The notes beneath the pieces were generated by a model, which was not told the DNA's origin, ran no database searches, and saw only the letters and a program-made list of their open reading frames with translations. DNA of 64,000 bases, taken from NCBI RefSeq assembly GCF_030272615.1, contig NC_081412.1:39670791-39734790 (forward strand), given 5' to 3'. Numbering within the stretch: the stretch's first letter is position 1; each line of letters starts with the position of its first letter. The stretch is from Cryptomeria japonica (lineage: Eukaryota > Streptophyta > Pinopsida > Cupressales > Cupressaceae). Shown piece by piece: positions 34,391 to 46,649 of the stretch. The translations under genes were made by a program, and so were the position numbers.

Positions 34391-36100
34391 AAAATAAACA
34401 AAACATCAAAATAATCATTAGAGGAATTTATGGTGGATGAATTGACATTATTTTTATTAACGAGCTACATTAACTCTTCACACACCTTCATTTCCCATAA
34501 TTCCAACACTTTTCTCTTTGCAAGGGTCTTTGATTGTCTTTCTTACTTCTCCATCTTTTTATCCCCTTTAGACCCTTTCTCTATGGACCTTATTTGCACA
34601 TGCAATACAACATGGGAGCCAACATTTATAAACTTTCTCCTCACTTCTTCTAAAAGAAATATGAAAATCATGTCAACTCTGCAATTTCTAAGAGGGAACC
34701 CATTAGTGTGAGGAGTAGGTTGCATTGTGAGGAATGATGAAGGTATGGTCTTGACAAGGGGGTGAAATGACTTTTAGATGGAACAAATAATGAGGAAAAG
34801 GCAACAATAGCTTTACTTGGCTATCCTTCTAGAAGATAGACTATCAGTGTTGAAATTACACCTGGAAGGAGACTAAAAAATTGTCATTGATGCCATTGCA
34901 AAAGGGGCCTCACAGTGTTGGAAATTAATAAAATAATTTACAATATTGGTGAAAAATAAAAAAATTCCAAGACTTTAAAATATGACATGTGCATAGAGAG
35001 GATAACTTCAAAATTGATGTGTTATGCAACATGGGTTGTGAGTTGGAAATCCATGTTGTGAAGTGGTGGGAGGGAGGAGGAGCATATGTGGCAGTAACCA
35101 TTTGAAGATGCAAGTCTATTTAATGTGAAAAGATGTGGGAGGGCATGATTTCAAATTGCTCTTGGGATGAAATTGAGTTGGTATATCTATGCTTTTAATG
35201 TGAAAGGTTTGAGTATGCCACTATTATTTGCATACACATTGGTGTGGCACATTGTCATAAGATGTGTGAAGGTGATATGGGAGAAAGGAATTCATAATTT
35301 TGTGATGGCCGAAGTAGGGTGTCCTTGTCATGAGGACATCTTAATTAAAAACTTTGTGATGGGACATGGAGAGACATTGCCTTTTAAACTGAGGAAGGAG
35401 TGTGAGATGACATTCATTAGCAGATATTGATGAAGAATACTCTAGATAGTGACAAAAGATGGAAGATAGAAACCATATGTGACACTCATGGAAGAAAATT
35501 TCTTGCTTCATTCAATAAAACAATAGTTGGATTTTTTTGGAAAAGTCTTTGAAAAGAGACTTGGAGGAATTTTCAAATTCGATGATACCCTATTTATGCA
35601 AATTATAGAAACTCTATTGGAGGAAGAGAATTTGGTCTTTGAGTTCCATTATCGTACAAATGCAAACATAATTTCAATGATGGTGGCGTGGGACTTGATG
35701 TTTAAAATTAAGGAAGAGGTGGTCTGGGTGACCAAAGATTGCATCCTAGACCATTCTTGTGTGGATTAACCTCTTTTATGGTGAGAGTAGTCATAGGTCG
35801 TGGTTTATGACACTCATTTGGTGAAGGGTTAATACAAGAAAGGAGTGAGGTGGAACTTAGACATTTGTGTCGTGGCAGGATGGAGCAGGCAAAGAGACAA
35901 GGACTGAGGAAGCTTGTCTGGGATGGGAGAATCTAAAGTATTACCTTCAGGAGAAGGAGGTGGAGATGAGGAAAGCAAGGGAGGTGAAAAAGAAGGACGA
36001 GGCCAAGAAGACAAACATAACCCGAAAGGACTATTGGATAAATGGATCCGACAAGAAAAAAATGAAGTTGTAAATGTTTGAATGACTTTGTTTTTTGTAA
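34391..36100. other. Region without a supported gene, right of element K
   Basis: Short plus-strand frames at 35,167-35,430, 35,527-35,769 and 35,867-36,073 show no recognisable domain, and I do not call them genes. A PPT/LTR-like junction (GCAAAAGGGGCC, then TGTTGGAAATTAAT near 34,918) hints at another old element edge. Confidence 0.4.
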
Positions 36101-38204
36101 TGCTTAAATGTTGATATTTTTAGTTTTAGCACTTTAGATAGTTACATGTTTTTTTGGGAAGGGAAATAATTTTTTCATAGGTTGGAAAGTAGTGTTGAAT
36201 CAAAAGGGTAGATAGGATTTTCAAAGTTTCATGGACAAATTTTTGGGGTTAATCCCCATTTTTTGATATTTTTCTATGGATAGCTTTACTTAATTATTTT
36301 AATACATATATAAACTATTACCCATAAATTTTTTTTTCTTTAAAATATAGGTGGATACTAACATTTTTTGTTAACACACTTAGGCCATTGCATTCCATTT
36401 CTTACAATATTTAAGATCCACTCCAAGGCCACCATTTTTTTAACTAACATTGATTACTAACTTAATTGACAAAAAAATTCCATCTAGCTTAGAAGTGCTG
36501 ATTATTAAAACTCTTCATTTACCATGGTGTTCATAACTTAGCATCACCTTGTATATGCTTACCCTCGATGGTATTAATTTCTCATAATTAGAGTAATCCC
36601 TAGACCCATACCTAAGCCTTGAAGGTTCATTCATGATGACCTTGCCTACCTATCCTCTCGTTGAAATTCAGAGGCTTTCTAGTTCACATTCAATTTCTAA
36701 AGGGAGCTCATTCTCCCCTCTTGCATAACTTTTATCTCTCTTTAAATTGTGAGTGTTAATTTTAGTGAATCTTTTAATTTAGTCCTATTATATAATAAGA
36801 TAACATTGTCATTAGGTGTTGGTTTCATACTCAACATTCCAATCATTAGCTACCAACATACACATATACATAAGGGTCATATCATAGATCACAAACATCA
36901 ATTATTTTGAGCATATGTCACATACACACAAGGGCCTAGCTCATATACATCATAGGTACACAAGTTGAGTAACTTTCGAATACATCATATATATAGTGAG
37001 TAGTTGCAACATACATCACAAATACATAGTGAGTGACTCATTCAAGCATCACAAAGACAATAGTAGTTGGATCATTCAAACATCATAGAGACAATAGTGA
37101 CTCTAGTTCATATAGGCTTCACAAATAAAATAGTGAATTACTCAATCACAATGGCTAACTTTTACTTGTCCACCATAGGTTTGTCCTCAACCCAACCAGG
37201 TCAACTATACCATATAACAACTAGGAAGAGGATTTGGTGCGTCCCATACTACATTAAGGGTCTGTCCTCAATCCCAAGGATTCTCACAAGTAGTGAACTA
37301 GCCTAACTTGGTGGATTCCAACTTCAATCACCTAAGGCCACTAGCAACAAGTCTATCCAACTAGAAAGAAGTATCTTTTGACATATACTACCTAGTGACA
37401 TTAGTTATATTATCATATATCTTCTTCACAATCCGCAGTTTCATTTGGCATATATCACCTCCATGTTGTAGGTGACTACTGGCAAGCCCTCATGATATAT
37501 GGACTAGCTCTAGTTATTGTTACCCATATGGTAAGGTAGCTTCTTGTGTAATCAAAATATTTTAGATCCCAGATAGCCTCTAGCAATCCTTCACTTCTGT
37601 GAACCAAGTGAATGTCGACTGATCCAAAATATGCAACCATAGCTATAGGCATCTACCATTGGTATGATGCAACTACAACCTTCTAACTATTTTTGTATCA
37701 TATCTTGGGTAGTAGTTGGTAACTTCACCTCTGTGAACTAGGTGAATGCCAACTTATCCCTTGCAGTAGCCTTGACATTGAAAATTGGCATGGTCTAATG
37801 ACTACTTGTTATTGCATAAATATCCCATTGGTTCATACTTGTAAGGGTCAAACATAACAAGATTCCTAGTAATAAACAGTGGATATTTATAAAATAATCA
37901 ACCAATTTAGGAGTCTATGCACAAATTCCTATAGGTCTATGGTTAAATTTCAGAAACACACAAAATCACATAGAACCAACACAAGATGGCCTCAAATCAA
38001 GATGCACCCTTAAGAAAATACCAACTATAAGGTAGTCAACTCCTTTACTTCATCTCATTCATCAGAAGCTAATTATGTATTGAATACAAGTTATAAGGTT
38101 TTATTAACTCTTTCATAATCTTCTAATAACTATTTCGACCTTATTTGAAGTGTACTAAAGAGGTAAGTTCAAATAAGTTTGGAACAAACCCAATACCTAG
38201 ATTT

Positions 38205-38218
38205 CCCCCCCCCCCCCC
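38205..38218. repeat. Poly(C) run
   Basis: Fourteen consecutive C. It resembles the C-tract found near the U5 end of other LTRs in this window, but no LTR boundary is recognised here. Confidence 0.9.
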
Positions 38219-38928
38219 ATACCCTTCCCTTATAGACTTGAGGTCACAAAGGAATCCTTAACCCAACAAATGCCTACATACCTACTTCCAAACAAGGCAA
38301 AGCCACATGTAGTTCTCCTTACAAGGTTTCTCTTTAAGGATTCCTATTGACAAGTTCCTCATAATCAAAATTTCATCATAATTTCCTTTTCATAAATATA
38401 TTTATGATATAGTAACTAGTACTATACCACTTCCCTTTTAAAGATATCAAAGATTAGACTTAGTGTTAGGTCTCATTATTATTCATGAACCAACGTGAAC
38501 ATCCCAAGGTTCTTATCAACATAGTTCTAGGTTTATTACTCAACATAAAATTAGCTTGGTTTAATCAAACACATACAAATCATTTCCTTTCAAGATTCAC
38601 ATAATGGATCCAATATAGGGGTTCTCATACTCAAGGAGAAAATTTATATCTTGTAGTGATAAAAATTCTTTTACCCGAGTATCCCCTTTTGATACCAACT
38701 CCTACTAACATTACTAATATTAATGTTATGATCGTGTCCTTCTAGGACATCATCTAATAGGACAAAACATGCTTTTATTTCAAGTTAAGATAATCTATAT
38801 AGATACTAGACACAACCATTTTGTCACATACATGAGTGGGATATATACCTTGAGGTTTTCCAACATTGGCAGATAGATACACATGAGAAAACTAAGGTGG
38901 TCTTAGTGAAGAAAGAACATGCAAGAAA

Positions 38929-38932
<4 letters not shown>

Positions 38933-38970
<38 letters not shown>
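38933..38970. repeat. (AT)n microsatellite
   Basis: Nineteen uninterrupted AT dinucleotides in AT-rich non-coding DNA. Confidence 0.95.
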
Positions 38971-38974
<4 letters not shown>

Positions 38975-40689
38975 TTAATATAACTAGTTAGTTCAATGCG
39001 TTATAAAATGCGTTATTAAGATCAAGGTCTCCAAACTTCTTTATATTGAATGACTGTAATTGTCAACCATCTGTAAATAGTTAAATATTATTCAAGCATC
39101 ATCCATCTTTAGTAACATGTCTTAGACATTATTCTTGATTATAAGGACAACTTGCCCAAATCAAATCCTTCCACATAAATTGGGCTTACTAGCATGGTTA
39201 ATATATAATAAAGATAGTTTAATTATAGCATCCTTCCCTTGGTTCACATAATAATTCATATAACTAGGCTCTCATATTTAAGAGGGTCATATAATGGCTT
39301 TGCTGTAATATTAATAAAATATCAAAAGCATCGAGTGACAACATTAAATTTATCTTTAGTAGAGTCTATTTATAGTATCTCCAATTGAAGTTTCCATTAC
39401 GTACAATATTGTGCAACTGTGAGCCAAGGAATATTAAATATATCTTATTTTTGGCTCATATTATAAGCTTATCCTAGAGCAAAAAATTGACATAGAACTC
39501 TTTGTCATTTTATTTCCATTGAAATTTGAACATAAAGTTAATCAAATGATTAAATATTGATTATAGTAAATTCTTCGTTAACATTTTTTTTTTATACATC
39601 ATGTAGATTCATCTTCATGGAAGAAAGGTTAGATTAATTAATAAACAAGCAATTCTCTTTGTTCACACAAATCCATTTAGATAAATGATGAGCTAAACTA
39701 GCTTATTATAACCCTGTTCATATTTCTCCAAATATGTGAAATACTATAATTGTTGATACCGATGTAGATGATCTAGATATTTATGGTAACATGATGGTAC
39801 TAATAATCATGAGGTATGTTTTAATATATCTCTAAATTAATAGATATTAATACTGAATAATAGAAATCAATTTGATAATTATTTCCTAGAGGAAAAAGTT
39901 AATAGATCCAAATTAAATGTTCCACAAAGTGTTATATGCAATTTTGTTATGCACATACACCTACAATAAAGGCATGATGTAAGTGTTTGACATTAAAACT
40001 AGTAATTATCATAGTTTGTCATCATTTTCAAGAGAATCAATCTGTATATTATTCTTTATCAGATTATGTACATAGTTTTGACCATTATTTAATTTAAAAA
40101 ATAAATAAAATTCTCAACTCTACCCTAAGTCCACGTCAACAAAAAAATAAAATGATATTAATCTATGTGCCCAAAATCTATGAAAGTTTCACACCATTAA
40201 CAATGAAATGCCACATCGAGAGCCTTGTGTTAAAGCGACCTAGCAAAATCAGACTCAAGGTAAACCCTCAATAGATGGAAAGGTTTGCATGCCAATACCA
40301 ATTCTCACCATATTGAATTTTTACCAAGTGTGTTTTCTCTATGATTTTAAATTCATTCACGAGATGATGGATGCCCACATGATGCCGTCTATGGGGCCAA
40401 TAGAATGCATTGATCTTATAATGTGTTATATAAACTAGACTTATAAATATATTATGGGACTGGTGCGTTCTACTAGCCCCATAACCAGAACCCATCCATA
40501 TTGTGCACATACCCACACCATCCCCTCTTTACATGTGGCAACAGATTATCCTACCCATTGACACTCTCTTTTCACAATTTAAAATTTATTTTAAATCATC
40601 TTATTTTTATTTTTTGTTCCATTGTTTGACTTCGTTTGAGGGGCATGTGAAACTATAATTACATTTTTCAAAATAATTAGGGAACCGCA

Positions 40690-42242
40690 TGATAACTCAA
40701 TGATGAACAATGAGTACCAAACTGGTATTGAGAGGGGGGGAGGTGAATCAGTACAGACACAAGAACTTTTCCTGAACCAGTTTGACTGCAGACAGTGAAC
40801 TTGACTGACAATCACTAACACTGGTCTGAACTAGATTACTACCGATTAAACACAATGCGACTTTGAAAGACATAAACCAACAACACTTAGCTTTCCACAC
40901 AACCCACACCTTCATTTCCACTTTATCCTTGTGCATAAATAGGTAATCTACCATCAGAGATATAAAAAATTGCTAGATCAACATGATTCACCACTAAATA
41001 GGAAATAACAAAACATCACATGAAAGAGGCATCACACATGACATACATATTTTCATGTGGAAACCCATCTGGGAAAAACCACGGTGGGGATGAATACCCA
41101 CAAGCTATTCTTGAACTCTTTAGAAGTCTGCTCTGTTAAGAGCCTAGTCCAGTTAAAGTCTGTTACAATAGGTTCTATTAGGAACCGATCCTGTTAGGGA
41201 TCAACCGGTTAAGGGATGGCTAGAATACCCGGTTAAAGGTTAAACCCTGTTAGAGGTTACTTTATTAGAGGATTTTCTAAACTCAATGGCTTTGAGTCAC
41301 CATGTTAAAGGATTTACAACAAGCTGGTTAAAGCTACCCGGTTAAGGGATTTTCCAATTATTGAAGTGGTTAGAGATCAATAGGTATTACAATGATCTAG
41401 TAATAGCACACAATGCCAATGCAGATCCACTTTAGTTCCTTCCTTCTGCACACACACTTTGTAGGTATCAATTTTCTTATTTGGTCTGGCAAGTATCATG
41501 TATCTCTGCACTTAGATACACACACAACATTTGCCAACAACCTCAACATGGAACACAACATCGACCTTATAGGAAACAGATAGGTCGGTAGCATAAACCC
41601 TAAACCCTAAACATTTAGGTTGAGCAATTCAGTTGGTTCAATCCTGACCATTGAACACTTTATATTTGAATACAACGGTCTTGAATAGATCTCAAGACAT
41701 TCTCCATCATTCATTCTTCACCGCTTCATGGAGGCGATAACCCATCACGCGTTCTCCACCGTTTGCAGAAACTTTGCACATTCCCAAGGTAGATAGGATC
41801 AATCTCCTTCATGCAAGATCCTTCACACGCATGAGACTGATGTGGCAACATGATCTGATCTCTATTACAATGTTAACTCATCACACAATGTCATCGGTTG
41901 AATCACACAGGCTCAAAACACTTCAATTGGAAACCCTAAAGCTAAGACTACCAACTGATAGTCATACCATATTAAACCTTGATAGAAAACATTCCATATG
42001 CCAGTTCACATTTTAACATACCGGTTCACCTGAACAAGCATACCACTTCACCTTTTGCACATATACCGGTTCACAACATTAAACCAGTTCACTTTGCCAG
42101 TTTCTTAACTTCAATAAACCGGTTCACTCTTCAACATATTACCGGTTCACTCTTCAACATATTATCGGTTCTCTCTTTAGTATATTGACATCAATGACAA
42201 CATAATATCATCATGTCAACATACTCTGCACATATGCCAACA
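40690..42242 (-). repeat. Element E 3' LTR
   Basis: 1,553 bp, TGATAACTCAATG to CATATGCCAACA. The G run at 40,734-40,740 is seven bases. Telomere-like CCCTAAACCCTAA lies at 41,598-41,610. The right end repeats 'accggttcac' several times (42,002-42,170). Confidence 0.92.
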
Positions 42243-42265
42243 ATCTCCCCCTTTGGCATTGATGG
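42243..42265 (-). other. Element E polypurine tract
   Basis: Minus strand reads AATGCCAAAGGGGGAGAT, then LTR TGTTGGCATATG. It is the same junction as in G (24,538-24,560) and nearly the same as in A. Confidence 0.85.
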
Positions 42266-42489
42266 CAATATACAAAGATATCTCTCTTTCTGCATCACAT
42301 CTTCTCCTTAATACTGTAGATATCTTCTCCACTTCACATCTTCTCCCCCTTTGACAAAAATGCCAAAGTGAAGGCACGAGCTTCCCCGTTTCACTATGCT
42401 GCTCCCCCTGAGGAGTAGCATCCTTCAACACATCAATCTTGAAAGGATATAGCAAAGTAAGATCTGACTGATGTGGAGCACAAACCTTT

Positions 42490-45400
42490 AGTTTACCTCT
42501 TGAAGGGGCAGCACCCCTAATTCACCTCTCAAATAGGTAAATGAAGCATTTGGTAGAGGCTTGGTGAATATGTCTGCTAACTGCTCCTACTAGAAACATG
42601 TTCCAATACCACCTCTTTGTTCTAAACCGTTTCCCTCAATAAATGATACTTGAGTTCAAAGTGCTTGGTTCTAGCATGTAAAACCGGATTCTTGGAAATG
42701 TTAATTGCACTTGTATTGTCACAAAATATACAACCCAGTTTAGATAAAGGAACTTTGAAGCAATTCAATACATGCTTCATCCAAATAGTCTAGGTGTAGT
42801 TCATAAAAGTTGCAACATACTCCGCTTCTGTTGTAGACTGAGAGATACAACTTTTCTTTTTACTCATCCATGAGACCAGTCTACCACCAAGAAAGAATGC
42901 ACCACTGGTTGAGCTCTTTCGGTCATCCACATTACCAACCCAATCAGCATCTATGAACACTTTTAGGTTGAAATCATCATTGTATGGATACCATAATCCA
43001 TTGTCAATAGTTCCCTTCAGATATCTAAGAATCCGCTTGACTGCTACCAAGTGGGATTCTTTTGGGTTTTTTTGAAACCGAGCGGTAATACCCACTGCAT
43101 GTGCAATGTTCGGTCTTCTATGCACAACATAATGCAACTTACCAATCATTGATCGGTATTCCTTCTTATTTACCAATGCTAAGTCATCCTCCTTTCATAG
43201 TTTACAACCGGTCACCATTGGTGTACCAACTGGTTTGCTATCTTCCATGCCAAAGGTCTTCAACACCTCTTTGACATACTTGGACTGAGTAATAAAGATT
43301 CCATCTTTCATTTGCTGAATCTGCAGTCCAATGAAGAACTTAATCTCCCCTATGAGTGACATTTCAAACTCCTTTTTCATCTCATCTACAAAGTCATGAC
43401 TCATCTTGTCATCTCCACCAAAGATTATGTCATCAACAAATACTTCACAGATTAGAATCTGATGTCTTTCTGATTTCAAGTAGATATTGCTATGTTCACT
43501 TGTTCTTTCAAATCCAATCTTCACAAGATGGGAGTGCAAGCATTCATACCATGCTCCAGGTGCCTGCTTCAGTCCATACAAGGCTTTATGTAGCTTGCAC
43601 ACCATGTCATTGTCTTTAGATAGGGAAAACCCATCTGGTTGCTCTATATACACCTCCTCTTCAAGTATTTCATTTAGAAATGCAGATTTTACATCCATTT
43701 GGTATACCTTGAATCCTTTAAAAGCTGCATATGCAAGAAGCATACGAACTCCTTCCAATCTTGCTACTAGAGCAAAGGTTTCTCCATAGTCTTCTCCTTC
43801 TTCTTGGGCATATCCTTTACATACTAGTCTGGCTTTGTTCCTTTCCACTGTACCATCCTCATTCAACTTATTTTTGAAAACCCATTTGGTTCCAATGACA
43901 TTTTTATGCTCCAGTCTGGGTACCAAAGACCATGTACCATTCTTCTCTATCTGATCAAGTTCCTCTTCCATTGCCTTGATCCAGTCTTCATCTTTATGTG
44001 CCTCTTTGAATGATTTAGGCTCAAATTTAGAGATCATACATGAGTTTTCTCTGACCTTTCTTCTTGTAAGAATTCCTGCATCTTTGTCTCCTATGATCTG
44101 CTTTGGATCATGATTGAGTTTTACATACCTAGGTATATTCTTAACAGATTCCTCTTGCTTCTCTTCTTCATCCTCATCTTCATCAGCATCAACATCCACT
44201 GGTGTAGGAGCACTATTACTAGTGCTTGGCTGTTTTGCAACCGGTTCCTAGAAGGTTACTACCAGTTCATCTCTTAGTTGCTCACTGTCAGTTTCCTCAT
44301 ATTTCTCAGAGGTTTCATCAACTCTAACATTGATGCTTTCAACAATTATCTGAGTCCTATTGTTGAAGCATTTGAGAGCTTTTCTCTTGGTGGAATATCC
44401 TAGGAATATTTCCTCATCACATTTTGCATCGAACTTTCTCTGATGTTCACTCCTCTTGATATAACATTTTCTACCAGATACTCTAAAGTAGCTTACCAGT
44501 GGTGTCTTACCGGTCTAGTACTCATAAGGAGTCTTATCCTTTCCTTTCTTGATGAGTACCCGATTCATTGTGTAGACTGCAGTGCTCACCACTTCTCTCC
44601 AAAAGGTGTGAGCAACCTTTCCTTGGATCAACATAGTTCTAGCCGCTTCAACCATAGTCCGATTGTTCCTCTCTACTAACCCATTCTGCTGTGGAGTTTG
44701 GGGGGCAGACAATTGCCTCTTGATGTCATTCTCTTCACAATATTTGTTGAATTCACTAGAAGTGAATTCCCCTCCTTGATCGGTTCTAAAGCATTTGATT
44801 CTTCTGCTGCTTTCTTTTTCTACCAGTTCTCTAAAAGCTTTGAACTTTCCAAAGGCTTCAAACTTGTCCTTCAAGAATGTGACCCACATCATTCTTGAGA
44901 AATCATCTGTAAGAATCATAAAATACCTATCTCCCTACACAGTCCTAGTTTTCATAGGACCACACAAATCATTATGCACAAGATCAAGTAAATTGTCTAT
45001 AGTGAAAGATTTACCTTTGAAAGTTGAGGAAGACATTTTCCCCAGCTGACACTCTCTACACAAAGGATTTTCTGGTTTTCTCAGCACTGACAATCCTCTA
45101 ACTACCTTGATCTTACTGGTCTTCACAATGTTATCAAAGTTAACATGGTAGAGTCTCCTATGCCATATCCAGCTATCATCAAACTTAGCCAAAAGACATG
45201 TACTGACATTTGCATTCAGCTGAAATAGGTTACCTTTGGTTTGCATACCAGTGGCCATCAGTTCACCATTCTTTCCTTTGATTTTGCACACTCCATTTTT
45301 GAATTCCAGAGTGAGTCCACTATTATTCAGCTGGGCAACACTCAATAGGTTGTGTCTGAGACCTTCCACCCAATACACATTGTCAGCACTGCTCTTTCCA

Positions 45401-46578
45401 TTCAGAGAGATGGACCCTCTTCCTTTGACCATACATGGTGCATCATTACCAAAATGAACCACACCACCATCATATTCTTCCAAAGATAGAAACTTGCTCT
45501 GGTCACCAGTCATATGGTGAGAACAGCCACTGTCAATAATCCACTCATTGGAATTATCAAAGCGGGAGACAAGAGCCTTCTTGTCTGACACATCTTCCTT
45601 GACTGTAACAAACACAATATCTTCATTTGCTTCATCTTCTGATTTCTCATCTGTGACACCTTCATCAACTGCTACAAAACAGCTTCTCTGGTTTCCTCCT
45701 TTGAATTTCTTGAACCTTTCTGGTTTGTCCTTGTTGTTACCATTATGATAGTTTATAGCAATATGCCCTATCTAGTTACAAGAAAAACATTTCAAAGGGA
45801 GCTTACCTCTGTATTTGTCGGATCCCTTAGGAAGTCTCTTGGCAAGAAGAGCTTCAAATTCCATCAGAATCTCCTCATCATCCATTTCTCTGCTCTGTCT
45901 TGGTTCACCATTGGTGCTTGCTTCTTTTCCTTTTCTGGATGGTGCAACAGAAGCTCTAAAAGCTGGTTCAGTCTTCTGAACACTACCATCAAAACTATTT
46001 AGCTCATAGGCTGTCAATTTTGCAATGATGGAGTCTAGGGATACCTTAGTCTTGTCTATTGACCTCAACTCCTGAATAGTAGCAACCCTTATTGCATAGA
46101 CCGGTAACAAGGACCTCAAGACTTTACTAATAACAGTAGAATCTTCCATTTTACCCCCTGCACTCTTGATATCTCCAACAACAATTTTGATTCTTATTCC
46201 ATATTGTTGAATGATCTCTCCTTCAACCATCTACATGTCTTCAAACTTTCCCCTAAGGCTTTCTTCCTTAGCTTGTTTTACATGCTCATCACCACCATAG
46301 ATATTCTCAAGAGTATCCCATACTTCTTTTGGATTATCTTTATCTTGGCCATCAATAAACTCAATGTCAAATAAGCTGTTGATTAGGGCTTCCATGACTT
46401 GCCCATTCTCCTGGATCTCTCTCTTTTGATCATTGGTGAGAGTTCCAGTAGGAATAACAAAAGCATTCTCAACATAGCTCTAGTGTTGAGCACCCATGCT
46501 TCTGATGTATATCTTCATTCTGTCCTTCCATATTTTGAAATTGTCTCTGTTGAACTTTGGACCTTCCCTCTTCATCAT
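42490..46578 (-). pseudogene. gag-pol: Element E gag-pol polyprotein (Ty1/copia)
   Basis: Single frame starting at ATG 46,578. Gag (KFNRDNFKIWKDRMKIYI) ends in a damaged knuckle, CFSCN-stop-IGHIAINY, near 45,745-45,785. The protease has WIIDSGCSHHM near 45,520. GAG-pre-integrase shows WIWHRRLYHVNFDNI near 45,150. The integrase triad is intact: Asp in HNDLCGP, Asp in RTDQGGEF, Glu in NGLVERNNR. RT (43,195-44,100) has MDVKSAFL and FVDDIIFGG. RNase H has FIDADWVGN, STTEAEYVA and FCDNTSAIN, ending GELGVLPL. Stops in this frame are TAG at 46,480, 46,231, 45,772, 44,935, 44,515, 44,248, 42,790 and 42,622, and TGA at 43,195 (left coordinates). A 1-bp deletion near 42,590 shifts the last codons. The encoded enzymes would mature Gag, copy the RNA and integrate the cDNA. 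Confidence 0.92.
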
Positions 46579-46629
46579 TACAATAGGATCTTTCCCTCAA
46601 GTAGTTAAGCTTACAACACAGAGGACCTG

Positions 46630-46649
46630 GAGGATGCTCTGATACCAAT
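46630..46649 (-). other. Element E primer binding site
   Basis: Minus strand reads ATTGGTATCAGAGCATCC, a full TGGTATCAGAGC initiator-Met complement directly after the LTR end TTGAGTTATCA. Confidence 0.92.

Larger units (their letters stand above)
36101..40684. other. AT-rich, gene-poor segment left of element E
   Basis: No ORF of interest. I see degenerate repeats of about 35 bp around 37,030-37,110 ('catcacaaagacaatagt' and variants). Two copies of a ~34-bp motif lie near 37,588 and 37,724 (CACYTCTGTGAACYARGTGAATG). A minus-strand PBS-like TTGGTATCAAAAGG lies near 38,692-38,705. These suggest eroded retroelement DNA. Confidence 0.45.

Noticed and set aside
35167-36073. Three successive plus-strand ORFs
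   Set aside because: Short, in different frames, with no recognisable motif or homologue in the window; I cannot separate them from chance.
38692-38760. PBS-like site with a possible LTR to its right
   Set aside because: No second LTR copy, duplication or coding region found; kept only as a hint.
41598-41610. CCCTAAACCCTAA as an interstitial telomere
   Set aside because: Only about two units and at a fixed place in several LTRs; better explained as an LTR promoter motif.
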